Part shown: positions 27,533 to 37,293 of the stretch, piece after piece
How positions within the stretch are numbered: position 1 is the stretch's first letter
Layout of the letters: each line of letters starts with the position of its first letter
Notes under the pieces: generated by a model
What the model was told of the DNA's origin: nothing
What the model saw: only the letters and a program-made list of their open reading frames with translations
Databases searched by the model: none
Position numbers and translations under genes: made by a program
Assembly (NCBI GenBank): GCA_903834135.1
Contig: CAILHZ010000020.1
Span: forward strand, 61,800-125,799
Direction: 5' to 3'
Source of the DNA: an uncultured Opitutia bacterium
Lineage (GTDB): Bacteria > Verrucomicrobiota > Verrucomicrobiia > Opitutales > Opitutaceae
DNA: 64,000 bases

Positions 27533-28809
27533 GCACGCGGTTGAGTGCGCTTATCGTACAGGGAAGTGAGTAGCGTGTAGACTTGGGCTACTGATAATGC
27601 CTGCATGCAAAGATTGTTTTTGCATGCTGTTTGGCGGCTATTAAAGGCGTTTACACATGGGCTACAGGCTAGTCCCGCCCAAAGCGGATGGCTGCGTGGA
27701 CCAGGAGCTGAAAACAAGAGTGGTGTTTCAGGTCCAAATAAAGAAATAGTGTCAATTGTGGTGAGTGCAGCGAAATGAGCAGGGCCACTATCATTTGTCA
27801 CTAATACATGAGCCATACTGTAAATTACTAAGAGTTCACGAAGACTGGTCTTGCCTGCAAGGGACACACAGCGCGCTGATTTAACTTCAGCTACCAAGGC
27901 TTCGATTTGGTCTTGTTCACTTAAGGCACCTGTAAAGCCAATGTACATTTCAGGGTGTGTTTCAATGAGCTGACGTGCTAGACTTACGTAGTTAGATTGA
28001 TTCCAGCGCCGTAGTGGTAAGAGGTCACTTGCATTAGCATTAAGCAAAACAAGTGGGGCGCCCGTTGGTATTCCATTTGAGCGTAAGAGATCTGTAATCT
28101 TACTGTTTTCAGACTCAGTTGCTTTAAATTCGGGTAATGCACGCAGCTCTGATTCAACGAGAGCATAAGTGGGTAACTGTTTTGGATCTGCATCAAGAGC
28201 TGAGACAAGGCTCGAGAATGTCTTTGAGGTATGTAGATGAGGATTATAAAGAATTCGGTGAGTCAGTAAGTCGCCGCGGTAGGGACCTTCACCAAAATAC
28301 GTATGAAATCCAACTCTTTGTTTTGCTCCTGAAAGAAACGCAATTATTGCTGAAGAACGTGCAAAAAATTCCATATCAATGCAGGCTTCGATTTTAAGAT
28401 TTCTGATTTGCTTCAAACGTTTAAAGCAGCTGCATATCATTGCTAAAGGTGAACGTGTATCGATTGTTAACACATTCTCGTATGGAATAAGTTGAAGTAA
28501 ATCCACCACGAAACGATTTTCTTCAAATGCCAAAAAATAGACGTTTGCAGAGCCCACTTTTGCAACTGCGCGACTTACGGCATCGTAAGCAAGGACAGTG
28601 GAACCTTGTTCAGCAAGTTTAACAAAGAGGATACTCCTAGGTTTTTCTAAACTTTTAGTTCTGAATATGCTGATTATATTTCTTAAACCTGTAAGTAACC
28701 AGCAAACCGGTGCTCCAATATAGCGATCAATGGCCAAGAGGCGCTTAGCGTTGCTGCTAAAACGGGTGATGGCAGTAGGTGAGGTGAGCCTGCTTTGCTG
28801 GGTCATCAT
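27529..28809 (-). CDS. Glycosyltransferase family 9 (heptosyltransferase-like)
   Basis: A 426-residue GT-B glycosyltransferase of family 9, the family of LPS heptosyltransferases. Family signs are the N-terminal ILFVKLAEQGSTVLAYDAV, the mid-protein AKQRVGFHTYFGEGPYRGDLLTHRI, and the C-terminal nucleotide-sugar site HVLVTNDSGPAHFAA followed by ISLFGPETPLLF. The tail has cysteines in LACSPCVNAFNSRQTACKNNLCM, a Cys-rich pattern common in this family after the donor site. It is translationally coupled to the TPR membrane protein downstream. It probably adds a sugar to a lipid-linked or surface polymer; heptose as donor is not certain. Confidence 0.85.
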   Translation of the reverse strand: MMTQQSRLTSPTAITRFSSNAKRLLAIDRYIGAPVCWLLTGLRNIISIFRTKSLEKPRSILFVKLAEQGSTVLAYDAVSRAVAKVGSANVYFLAFEENRFVVDLLQLIPYENVLTIDTRSPLAMICSCFKRLKQIRNLKIEACIDMEFFARSSAIIAFLSGAKQRVGFHTYFGEGPYRGDLLTHRILYNPHLHTSKTFSSLVSALDADPKQLPTYALVESELRALPEFKATESENSKITDLLRSNGIPTGAPLVLLNANASDLLPLRRWNQSNYVSLARQLIETHPEMYIGFTGALSEQDQIEALVAEVKSARCVSLAGKTSLRELLVIYSMAHVLVTNDSGPAHFAALTTIDTISLFGPETPLLFSAPGPRSHPLWAGLACSPCVNAFNSRQTACKNNLCMQALSVAQVYTLLTSLYDKRTQPRA

Positions 28810-28844
28810 CTGTTAGCATTGAGTGCCTGGTCGCTGCACGCAAG

Positions 28845-28873
28845 CTCACATGGATTCAGGCATTTACTATAAT
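28845..28873 (+). promoter_or_regulatory. Sigma-70-like promoter for the small LamG gene
   Basis: CTCACA (28845-28850), a 17-base spacer and a perfect TATAAT (28868-28873), ending 23 bases before the ATG at 28897. It lies in the 87-bp divergent gap between the GT9 gene and the LamG gene. Confidence 0.5.
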
Positions 28874-28896
28874 TTAAGAGTAGTTTTATATAAGAA

Positions 28897-29583
28897 ATGC
28901 CTCTTACCTCACCTTATCTAATCAAAATTCTGTTTGGCTTGAGTGTTTTGTCTTCCATGCAGTTAGGAGCTTCCGAGCTGGATAAAAATATATGGAATGT
29001 GGCTGATCTTGTCGTCAAGGCAGATACGCATACTCATCTCTTTGGTAAGCTACAAACCCGTATGGTTGATCATCACCTAAGCGCTGTGTTCAATGGTCTT
29101 TCAGATTCGATTACTGCAGATGCAAATCCGTTTACCGGAGCGACAGCTTTTACGATTCAAGTATTGGTTAGGCCTGACTCTTCAGGACAAACCGCTCAGC
29201 GTTTTATTCATTTACAAGATAAAGCACTAAGACGCTTGATGGTAGAGTTGCGCCTCAACGGAAAGGGCCAATGGGCTATGGATACTTTTCTTAATTCTGA
29301 TAAAGGCAGTCATCCTTTACTGGATATGGCGTACACACATTCGTGTGATGAGTGGCACTGGGCGTGCCTTGTGTATGATGGCCATACAATGACAAGCTAC
29401 GTTGATGGTAAAAAAGAACTCAGTTTTGATTTACCTTTTTCTCCAATGATAGAAGGCCAAATCGCAATTGGTTCTCGTTTGAACCATGTATACTGGTTTA
29501 AAGGTGCTATCTCAGAAGTGCAGTTTGATCGTAGGGCTTTAGCAGCGCAGGAGCTTCACCATAGTGTGATTGAAGCTCCCTAG
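28897..29583 (+). CDS. Exported LamG/concanavalin A-like domain protein
   Basis: A 228-residue protein made of a signal peptide (to about 25) and a single LamG-like jelly-roll domain. Typical strands are FTIQVLVRPDSSGQTAQRF, HWACLVYDGHTMTSYVDGKK and the closing FKGAISEVQFDRRALAAQEL. Such domains bind carbohydrates or other proteins; no enzyme domain is attached. It ends 3 bp from the stop of the convergent 1284-residue LamG protein. Function unknown beyond probable binding. Confidence 0.8.
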   Translation: MPLTSPYLIKILFGLSVLSSMQLGASELDKNIWNVADLVVKADTHTHLFGKLQTRMVDHHLSAVFNGLSDSITADANPFTGATAFTIQVLVRPDSSGQTAQRFIHLQDKALRRLMVELRLNGKGQWAMDTFLNSDKGSHPLLDMAYTHSCDEWHWACLVYDGHTMTSYVDGKKELSFDLPFSPMIEGQIAIGSRLNHVYWFKGAISEVQFDRRALAAQELHHSVIEAP

Positions 29584-29586
29584 AAA

Positions 29587-32500
29587 CTACAGCTTCACTG
29601 TATTGTTTAAGCGTGTAATTTCTTCAACGCTTTGTTCGGGATTAATCTCAATTGTGCCACCTGTTGCATTCATTCCATCAGGTAGTGTCAGCCATATCTC
29701 TGCAGTTTTAGGTTCAAGGTCAAGGGGGGCTTCGATTGAAGGAATAATCTCACGTGATACAATTCGGCCCTCTGTATTTTTGAATACTATACTCGATTGT
29801 GGTGTTGCTACACTACCTAGGCTATGGATCTTAACCCTAATTTCACGTCCATTAATTTGTACGTCTTCGCGGTCTAAGCCTAAGTCAGGTCGATTCCAAT
29901 ATGGAGTTCCTTTTTCTTTTAACTCAAAAGTAAGTATTGTTGTAGCACGTGCTGGCAGAGTTAGCTCAATACTTTGTGAACGTCCCATTGAGACAAGACT
30001 ATGTGTTGAAGAGGAAGTTATTTCGTCATGACCCTCAGAATCTGTTCCTTGAGTTACAGCCCATTTGCCTGGATCAATATTCCAGCCAGTCATTGTTGCT
30101 TGAACTGGGCTTGTTTCTAAATTGTAAGCAATCACCTTAAACGAGGTCGGTGTTGAGCGAGGTACTAAGATTGCAACACTTTGATCGTTTGCTGGGCTTT
30201 TAAAATTCCAGCTTATTACATGTCCAGGGAACGTGCCATTTCTTACAAGTGCAACACCGCCCAGTCGTTCCCTTTGTAAGTTGGTATGGGGAACTCCTAC
30301 ACGGTCAATCCATAGACTACCTTCTGTGTCGATATATTCCCCTAAATTCATTTCTTTTAGTTCTCTCAGATATAATTTTTCAAGATGGGATTTATCACCT
30401 GTAAGTATCCAAGCCATATGTTCTGCAGCTGCTTGGCGGGCGCTATCTCCATTGCCAATAGAGTTAGTTCGTCCGCGCGAGCGGGCATCATTAGGACGTA
30501 TGCTAGCATCTATATATTTTGCGCTTGAAAATTCACCATTTGCCCAACGTTTTCTTAAATTAAGTAGATCAATAACATTCGCATTAACGCTACCCAGGTA
30601 AACTGCACCTCCATCAAAGATAGGATCTAGGTATTTATTATTTCCGGTCCATTTGTACGCGCTCCAAAATAAGGGCCACGGAAAATATCCTCTCGCGGTA
30701 GCACCTTCTTTGTCGTCGATAAAATGAATAGATGCAGGCAGTGCATATTGACCCTCTGAATTCAGATGACGATGAGCAAGTAGCCCATCCGCCATTTCTA
30801 GTTCAAGTTGTTTAGCACGGGAATTTCCATTATATTCTATCAAAAGCTGCTCAGGTTGTAGTATTAAATATTCATAGGATTTGGTATAACCCCAAACACT
30901 ATCAGTCGCCATTTTTAGTCCATTGTAATAACACGATTGAAATAAACGGTTACCTGCTGAATTAGTTGCAGTCAGCCATTCCATACGCTTAGCTGTTGTC
31001 ATAGCTCTTTCGAGCATCTTAGGGCTTCCGTAGTTTAGAATTAAATTTTGCCCAAGACAGTTTAATCCTTCTTCATAGCCATGTAACTCGTCAGCTTGAA
31101 TTGTGCTCAGTCCGTTTGTGATCATTCCTTGGCGATAGCAGGCATCAATTTCAATCTTCAGTGACTTGGATATTTGGTCAGGAATACATCCCATAAGTGC
31201 AATCCCTGGCCAAGCGTTAGTTAGATCTGTATCATCCGAAAGTCCGCCTCCGTATTCACCGTTTTCTACTTGGCGGTTCTCGATCCACCATTTTGCAAAG
31301 TACTTTACATGTCCCAGTGCCTCTACCTGACGGAAGGCCCACAGTGGAACTCCTTTTGGAGCTTTAGGCTCATTAAAATTTACGGCAGGTGCTTTAGGGT
31401 CATTAACAGCCCAATAGTTTGCACCTGGATAATGATTCGGATTTACACGCATTAGATCTAATAGATCTGCTTTGAAACGTGTCCATAAATGTAGCTTATC
31501 TGTATTCGGGTGCTCTTCTACGAGCATTGCGTAGGAATCTTTGAGTTGTGTGAAGCGATCAAGTTCGTGCTCTTTTTTAGCTTCAACTTTGGATTTAAAA
31601 ATCAGGCGTAGGTGTGTACCTACTAAATCATGTGTGCTAAAATTCGGGCTAGATGATGCCACTGAGAGATAAATGCTTTTATTGTGAGGTAGGATACGAT
31701 CACGTAAATCTAGCCACAGCGTTTTAGACTCTCCTGGCTTAACGCTGAAGGTAAAATCAAGCATATTGCGCAGAGGCCACAAAGGGTCTTTAACTTGAAT
31801 ATTAAGTGCTATAAGACCGTTTGCTTGAGGTTTTGTGTTTAGAGCTGGTAGGTCTAGGGCTATTCCATCTAAGCCTTCACTGATTTGATTTAAATCATAG
31901 CCAGGTGAGTTTGTAGTGTAAGGCAGTAGTACGTGGACTATTGGCAACTTTGAACTGTCAGATCTACTTTGGGGTATTTGCACTACTGGTGCAGCCGCAG
32001 GAAGCGCAAGCATTCGTGCTTGTTCATCTTTAGGAAAACGTCCCTCTACGAATACATTAAGCTCATTGAGCGGCTCTGTATGCGTATTTGCTTCAGTTAA
32101 CGTGTAAGACAGTTTTAGAGTCCCTTCTGGTTCTTTTGATTCTGTAATGTAATAGGCGCAAAATTCGCCGATAGGCTGCTCTTGCATTTCATTATCAAAG
32201 CGAACTTTTCCACCTTGGTGTATGCCTTCGAGTGTATGAATTGTACGCTCTTGGCCTTCAGGTCGCTCGAAGAGTACGGTGTCGTGTGAAGGGTTTAATT
32301 TAGGATCTGCAAGTAATGTTAGATGACCGTACGCTGCACCTGAAATTTCAATATGATTCCAAGGCTCATCAGGCATAGTAAACGTGATGGATTTTCCAGA
32401 CAGTGAATAACAGTCCCAGTCAGGAAGTTGGAAATAGTCATTACGTCCAGGTAAACGAGATCGGTTATACACGCCTGGCCAAGTTGTTTCACGGATACCA

Positions 32501-33441
32501 TCACATGCTTTCCAGTACCAACGTTTCAAATCATATGCGTCATGTATCTCAACTTTGCGTATAGATGCATTTGAGCCTTTAAGATAAGCGGGCAGGTCTT
32601 TTGAGCGATTCCAGCCATAACGTAGTGCCCATTCTTCTTGCCACATAGAGTTAGCTAGATCGCGTGTAGGAATTTGGTCTAAGTGAGAAGGGGTAGTTTT
32701 ATTCGCCAGGACAGCCACTGACTCGTCACTCAGCATATGGTCATAAATGCGTACTTCATCGATATCTTCACCGCGCACAAAATTGTAATCCGACTGTACC
32801 TGCCATGGTGCAATGATACGTGAGTTGGGGCCAAATTGATCTAAAGCTAAATTCAAATTTGATTTAACTTCTTTTGATGCCGCTAGGACGCCATTAACAT
32901 AAAATCGAATTCCTCTTGTTTCATCCCAGCTTAAGGTGATGTGAGTCCATGTGTTAGGATTTGGAAATTGCTGCAGTGAAGTCGAAACACGAATACGTGA
33001 AAGACTTGCATCGGTAACGAAAGCGTCAAATCCATGACCGTTGTAATCGATTCTAAGAAATACCATATCCCAACTGGAGTGATCTGCAAAGCCGACACGG
33101 AAGATAGGAAATGCAGTAGGTCCAACAGGTGTGTGGGATCTAAAGAAAAAAGAGAGTGTGCCGCGCTGTGCGTAAATATTACCCGGTGCCCAGTAAGCTA
33201 AGCTTGCTAAATTACCACTGCGTAAAGCGCCTGACTTGGCGCCGTCAGCGATTGAGCTTATTTCGTGATCGAAATTGGGTACTGTGTTACTACCTGCAGA
33301 GTAATCAGCGGTTGTTCCATGGTCTCCGGATAAATAAAAAAGAAGTCCAGTAGGATCATCTGATGCTTTAATTTCAGCTGTAATAGAGCTTAGGGCTATC
33401 ACTAGTATTGCAAAGCAGGCTATCGGGCGGGGTAGATACAT
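29587..33441 (-). CDS. Very large exported LamG protein with enzyme-like middle region
   Basis: A 1284-residue exported protein. A signal peptide (about 1-25) precedes a LamG jelly-roll (about 28-245; SGDHGTTADYSAG, TWTHITLSWDETRGIRFYVN, DIDEVRIYDHML). Next come beta-rich regions (about 265-620). A helical region (about 640-1000) has VEALGHVKYFAKWWIENRQ, NGEYGGGLSDDTDLTNAWPG, GYTKSYEYLILQPEQLLIEY and GYFPWPLFWSAYKWTGNNKY, which looks like an alpha/alpha toroid as in polysaccharide lyases and six-hairpin glycosidases. Two beta-sandwich domains end the protein. No CAZy family can be named. It could be a polysaccharide-degrading enzyme; the evidence for that is fold-like pattern only. Confidence 0.72.
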   Translation of the reverse strand: MYLPRPIACFAILVIALSSITAEIKASDDPTGLLFYLSGDHGTTADYSAGSNTVPNFDHEISSIADGAKSGALRSGNLASLAYWAPGNIYAQRGTLSFFFRSHTPVGPTAFPIFRVGFADHSSWDMVFLRIDYNGHGFDAFVTDASLSRIRVSTSLQQFPNPNTWTHITLSWDETRGIRFYVNGVLAASKEVKSNLNLALDQFGPNSRIIAPWQVQSDYNFVRGEDIDEVRIYDHMLSDESVAVLANKTTPSHLDQIPTRDLANSMWQEEWALRYGWNRSKDLPAYLKGSNASIRKVEIHDAYDLKRWYWKACDGIRETTWPGVYNRSRLPGRNDYFQLPDWDCYSLSGKSITFTMPDEPWNHIEISGAAYGHLTLLADPKLNPSHDTVLFERPEGQERTIHTLEGIHQGGKVRFDNEMQEQPIGEFCAYYITESKEPEGTLKLSYTLTEANTHTEPLNELNVFVEGRFPKDEQARMLALPAAAPVVQIPQSRSDSSKLPIVHVLLPYTTNSPGYDLNQISEGLDGIALDLPALNTKPQANGLIALNIQVKDPLWPLRNMLDFTFSVKPGESKTLWLDLRDRILPHNKSIYLSVASSSPNFSTHDLVGTHLRLIFKSKVEAKKEHELDRFTQLKDSYAMLVEEHPNTDKLHLWTRFKADLLDLMRVNPNHYPGANYWAVNDPKAPAVNFNEPKAPKGVPLWAFRQVEALGHVKYFAKWWIENRQVENGEYGGGLSDDTDLTNAWPGIALMGCIPDQISKSLKIEIDACYRQGMITNGLSTIQADELHGYEEGLNCLGQNLILNYGSPKMLERAMTTAKRMEWLTATNSAGNRLFQSCYYNGLKMATDSVWGYTKSYEYLILQPEQLLIEYNGNSRAKQLELEMADGLLAHRHLNSEGQYALPASIHFIDDKEGATARGYFPWPLFWSAYKWTGNNKYLDPIFDGGAVYLGSVNANVIDLLNLRKRWANGEFSSAKYIDASIRPNDARSRGRTNSIGNGDSARQAAAEHMAWILTGDKSHLEKLYLRELKEMNLGEYIDTEGSLWIDRVGVPHTNLQRERLGGVALVRNGTFPGHVISWNFKSPANDQSVAILVPRSTPTSFKVIAYNLETSPVQATMTGWNIDPGKWAVTQGTDSEGHDEITSSSTHSLVSMGRSQSIELTLPARATTILTFELKEKGTPYWNRPDLGLDREDVQINGREIRVKIHSLGSVATPQSSIVFKNTEGRIVSREIIPSIEAPLDLEPKTAEIWLTLPDGMNATGGTIEINPEQSVEEITRLNNTVKL

Positions 33442-34160
33442 ACTTAACTAATTTGATGTGGTATAGAGGACTAATTTACTAAATTAGTATAAATTGAACG
33501 ATCATATTCATTCAACATGAGTATGTATTCTACAGCTTGAATGGCTATAAACTGGAATCACGCATATTGGAATTATCCAGGGTGCAGTTGTGCCAAATTG
33601 GCTGATTTTTTTAGCAAAACCTTGTTTCCAGCAACATACGCTTTTGAATGCCAAATCAATTATTTATGGCGATTCAACATATTGAATGTGGTTTTAATGA
33701 AAAAAATAACAATTTTTCATTAAAAGTAAATAATTCCAAAACAATCGAAAAAAGATGTAATATTTATAAATTATATATGGTTTAAAACAATAATTACATA
33801 TTATGTAAGTAATTGATTGAAAATTAATTATACAATATATAACGTTCTGTAAATACCATACCGGTAGGGTGTAAGAATTTGAGCTATAAAATGGATATAT
33901 TCTAAATACCATTTTATACATATATAATACCATTTATAACATTTCTTTTGAGACATTTTCAATGTAATGTACTTCAAGCTAATAGATTCCCCTTTCTATC
34001 AGCTAATTGTACTAAATGCATTTATCACAAAGCTGGTTATGCCTGAGGTACAATTAATTTAGACTAACCCCTCATTTTTAATCCCTTTTGTAGTTAATTT
34101 AGCCTTACTTGAAAGTAAATTGACGACGAACAAAGACAACCCGAAGACCCCATAAAAGAA
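33442..34160. other. 719-bp AT-rich intergenic region before the second TonB receptor
   Basis: Contains no convincing gene. The part from about 33690 to 33960 is extremely AT-rich. Visible elements are a 11-bp palindrome GCCAAATTGGC (33592-33602), ATTCAA/TTGAAT arms at 33672-33687, and a 13-bp perfect hairpin at 33692-33725. The two short open frames here (60 and 79 codons) use low-complexity sequence and lack start context. The region probably carries the promoters of the LamG gene (left) and the TonB receptor (right), but I cannot point to a clear -35/-10 pair. Confidence 0.6.
33692..33725. repeat. 13-bp perfect inverted repeat (hairpin)
   Basis: TTTTAATGAAAAA (33692-33704) and TTTTTCATTAAAA (33713-33725) are exact reverse complements with an 8-base loop. 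It stands 250 bp from the LamG start and 435 bp from the TonB start, so it is not a normal 3' terminator of either flanking gene. It may end a leader or small RNA, or act as a binding site. Confidence 0.5.
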
Positions 34161-37100
34161 ATGAAATCGATTAAGTACCGCTCACTAGAGTTGAGCAAAA
34201 TGATTACCTACACCGGTATCGTTGCAGTATTGGCCATCGGAGTTTCTGCACTTAGTGCGCAAACTTCAGTATCTGATGAACTTGCTCAACTCGAGCAACA
34301 AGAAGCAGTGCTCAAAGCAAAGATCGCCGCTATCCGTGCTAAATCTGGCGAAACTCAGCCTGCTGAGCAATCGCAACCAGCGGTTCAAGCCCCGAGCAAG
34401 TCAGCGATTTCTTCAACGATGGCACCAGGTGAAAAAGCGGAGATTACAGTACTTACTCCATTTGAAACCGCATCATCACGTGATTATGGTTACCTTCGCA
34501 CAAACGCTGTAACAGCTTCACGCGTAGGTATGGAAATCCAAGATATTCCAATGTACATTCAGGTTATGGGTGAAGATTTCATCCATGACACTAATACAAA
34601 TAACTTAACAGATATTCTTCACTATACAGCTGGTGCATCTGGTGATAATAGTTTCATTAGTGCGCGTCCTGCAAATAGTTCAACGCCTCAAGGCGGCTTC
34701 ACTATGCGTGGATTTACGATCAATCAAATTTTACGTGACGGTGTTTTTACATACACCGATTACAACTTAGACAATGTTGACCGTATCGAAGTTGTACAAG
34801 GACCTGCTGCTGTATTTTACGGTGCAGGCTATCCAGGTGGTGTTATTAACATTATACCTAAGCAAGCTAGCTTAAACCGTATACCTACCAAAGTTAGTTA
34901 TATCTACGGACAGAGTCACCAGCAGAAGATATTGATCGATAATAATACAGTGCTATCTGATAAAGCAGCACTACGTATTACTGGTGGTTGGGAAAATAGA
35001 GGTGCAGGCCAACGTGAATTTGAGTTCATGAAGAACTTCGATATTGATCCTTCCTTAGTCGTTGTTCCTTTCGCAAATGGTAAAGTAAAAATGACTTTAC
35101 GTGACGAGTATCAAAAAATCCGTTATAATTATAATAACGGCTCATGGTACTTTCCTAAGGGTTGGTTCCAAGCTTACCAGAGTCCAACACAAGCTTTGAT
35201 GACTGCTGCAGGTGTTGCTACACCAGCTGCATATCAAACACGTATTTTATCAAGTGTTGCTAATTGGATAGCTGACGTTCGCGCATCCGCAAATAACGTA
35301 GCAGCTGGTAATATTGGTAGTAACTGGAATATTCCTACCTACACCACTATTTCTCCAAACGGTTACTATACAGATAAGAGTGGTAACATTGTTACTGATA
35401 CGCATTTTAACTTCCATAGTCGCGGTACATTTTCTGATAACGACAATAATACCTTTACTTATAAGTTAGAGGCATCCCCAACAAGCTGGATGGATTTCCG
35501 CTGGGTATACACACAAACGAGTGGATATTTCAACGATTACGAAGCTAATACTGTTCCTAATGCTAATTACACCTTTAACACGATTAGCGGAATGGCATCT
35601 GCAGGTTACTACAATATGCGTCGTAATCACCAAGTAGACGCTATTTTCAAAGGAGAAAAATGGGGTATTAAGGACAAGCTTTTTGCAGGTATTGTTTACC
35701 AAAAATATATGCAACAATATCAGGCTAATAATCCTGTTATTGATTACTCACACGTTCCAGGTGCATCCAATCCATTGGGTAATCCTAATAATATGTACGT
35801 ACCAGCTCAAGATGTTAACACAGGTAACGTACCTGTTAATCAGGTTGTTCGGGATCGTAACGGTAATATTTTAACGGTAGCTCAGGTATATAATAGCTGG
35901 GATCCGTTAGTTCAACCAGATCCATTGGTATCAATTCTTTATCCACAAAATAGAACATCACTGGATGGCTACATGCAGCAGGATAATGCGTGGTATTTAA
36001 ATGATGAGATCAACATGCTGAATGATAAGCTTACATTCCTTGGTGGCTTCCGTCAGGAAATTCACCGTGATGCAGGTCAGAATCTTACAGCTAATTTTCC
36101 ATGGTATGCACCAGGACCTTATGCTTGGACAGATCAAGTTACTTATGATCCGTCTGCTTACAACTATAGCCCAAGTTACGCTGATACTAACTTCGATCGT
36201 TTAGTTGGTCATTCATGGATGATTGGTGCTTCTTATAAATTAACGAAGGACATTTCTCTTTATATTACTACATCTAAGACATTCCGTTTAAATTCAGGCA
36301 ATGTTGGTGGTTATTATGACGGTGACATCGGTAATATAATCCAAGCAGCACTCACTCATGGTGGTGGTAGCTTTACATACAAGGGTACAAAGGTTACTTC
36401 AGTGCAACAAGGTGTGGACCTTATCCATGGACAAGGTGCTAATGCACAACTTAAGAATGAAACAGGCTTGAACAAAGAAATCGGTATCAAGACTTCACTT
36501 TGGAATGATAAGTTAGTGGGTACATTCGCGATCTTCCGTGGTGTCCGTGATAACCAAAAGTTAGATGATTCGAATGCGCAGAGCAATCTAAGTGAACCGA
36601 TGAACTATAGTACAACCTTGTTCAATGGACCAAATGATCCAGGTGGACAAAGCCCATACTATAATACGCGTATATTCCGTTGGCGTACAACAGGTGTACA
36701 GAATCTCGTTTACGGTGGCGTTGCTGGTTTAACCTTCACACCAACACGTAACTTCCAGTCTGTAATGAACCTTGCCTATATGCCAACTGCTAGGACCGTA
36801 TCTGATCCTCGCTACACTGCAGCATATGCAGCGGCGAATGCTCAAAATGCTGTTGTTTATAATATCTATTACAAGTCACGTTTAGAAAACGTACCTGAGT
36901 ATACCTTTAATACATTTAACAAGTATACATTCACAACAGGTATGCTTAAAGGATCAGAAGTTAGCTTAGGTATGCGATACTCAAGCGTTCGTGTAGCTTC
37001 ACGTAGTTTGGATTGGAATCCACTCAACGGTGGCTGGCAGATGCCTTCTTATACAGTATTCGATGCTACATTTGGCAGAGAGTATGAGATCGCAGGATAC

Positions 37101-37214
37101 CGTATGCGTACTCAATTAGGTTTATATAACTTAACAAATAAGACTTACTATGAAGGTGGAACTATCCCATCAACTCGTATGAGCTGGAATCTTACTAACG
37201 AATTAACGTTCTAA
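34161..37214 (+). CDS. TonB-dependent receptor with N-terminal coiled coil
   Basis: A 1017-residue outer-membrane receptor. After a signal peptide (about 13-34) lies a short charged heptad segment (DELAQLEQQEAVLKAKIAAI, about 39-58), then a Gln/Pro/Ser linker, then the ITVLTPFETASSRDYGYLR motif (about 94-112) and the plug domain (about 120-245, DNVDRIEVVQGPAAVFYGAG, GGVINIIPKQ). The barrel follows and ends LTNELTF with terminal Phe. It resembles FhuA/siderophore-type receptors in the plug but sits among glycosidase genes, so a carbohydrate ligand is also possible. Two hairpin terminators follow it. No SusD neighbour. Confidence 0.9.
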   Translation: MKSIKYRSLELSKMITYTGIVAVLAIGVSALSAQTSVSDELAQLEQQEAVLKAKIAAIRAKSGETQPAEQSQPAVQAPSKSAISSTMAPGEKAEITVLTPFETASSRDYGYLRTNAVTASRVGMEIQDIPMYIQVMGEDFIHDTNTNNLTDILHYTAGASGDNSFISARPANSSTPQGGFTMRGFTINQILRDGVFTYTDYNLDNVDRIEVVQGPAAVFYGAGYPGGVINIIPKQASLNRIPTKVSYIYGQSHQQKILIDNNTVLSDKAALRITGGWENRGAGQREFEFMKNFDIDPSLVVVPFANGKVKMTLRDEYQKIRYNYNNGSWYFPKGWFQAYQSPTQALMTAAGVATPAAYQTRILSSVANWIADVRASANNVAAGNIGSNWNIPTYTTISPNGYYTDKSGNIVTDTHFNFHSRGTFSDNDNNTFTYKLEASPTSWMDFRWVYTQTSGYFNDYEANTVPNANYTFNTISGMASAGYYNMRRNHQVDAIFKGEKWGIKDKLFAGIVYQKYMQQYQANNPVIDYSHVPGASNPLGNPNNMYVPAQDVNTGNVPVNQVVRDRNGNILTVAQVYNSWDPLVQPDPLVSILYPQNRTSLDGYMQQDNAWYLNDEINMLNDKLTFLGGFRQEIHRDAGQNLTANFPWYAPGPYAWTDQVTYDPSAYNYSPSYADTNFDRLVGHSWMIGASYKLTKDISLYITTSKTFRLNSGNVGGYYDGDIGNIIQAALTHGGGSFTYKGTKVTSVQQGVDLIHGQGANAQLKNETGLNKEIGIKTSLWNDKLVGTFAIFRGVRDNQKLDDSNAQSNLSEPMNYSTTLFNGPNDPGGQSPYYNTRIFRWRTTGVQNLVYGGVAGLTFTPTRNFQSVMNLAYMPTARTVSDPRYTAAYAAANAQNAVVYNIYYKSRLENVPEYTFNTFNKYTFTTGMLKGSEVSLGMRYSSVRVASRSLDWNPLNGGWQMPSYTVFDATFGREYEIAGYRMRTQLGLYNLTNKTYYEGGTIPSTRMSWNLTNELTF

Positions 37215-37230
37215 TATTCGTTTAGTATCG

Positions 37231-37257
37231 AGATTACTGATCTAAAATCAGTAATCT
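37231..37257 (+). terminator. Hairpin after the second TonB receptor
   Basis: AGATTACTGAT and ATCAGTAATCT form an 11-bp perfect stem with a 5-base loop, 16 bases after the stop. There is no T-tract directly after it; the next hairpin supplies one. Confidence 0.55.
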
Positions 37258-37264
37258 CTGGTGT

Positions 37265-37293
37265 AGCCCGCAATTAACACTGCGGGCTTTTTT
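37265..37293 (+). terminator. Rho-independent terminator after the second TonB receptor
   Basis: AGCCCGCA and TGCGGGCT form a GC-rich 8-bp stem with an 8-base loop, followed directly by a run of T residues. It is the clearest intrinsic terminator in the window and the second of a tandem pair. Confidence 0.9.

Noticed and set aside
29570..30031. 153-codon plus-strand open frame overlapping the small LamG gene end and running antisense to the large LamG gene
   Set aside because: Antisense shadow of a confident gene; Ser/Arg-rich translation without signal peptide or domain.
33541..33933. Two short open frames (60 codons plus strand, 79 codons minus strand) in the AT-rich intergenic region
   Set aside because: Low-complexity composition rich in Ile, Tyr and Phe, no start context, and they overlap each other at the hairpin; best explained by AT-rich DNA.
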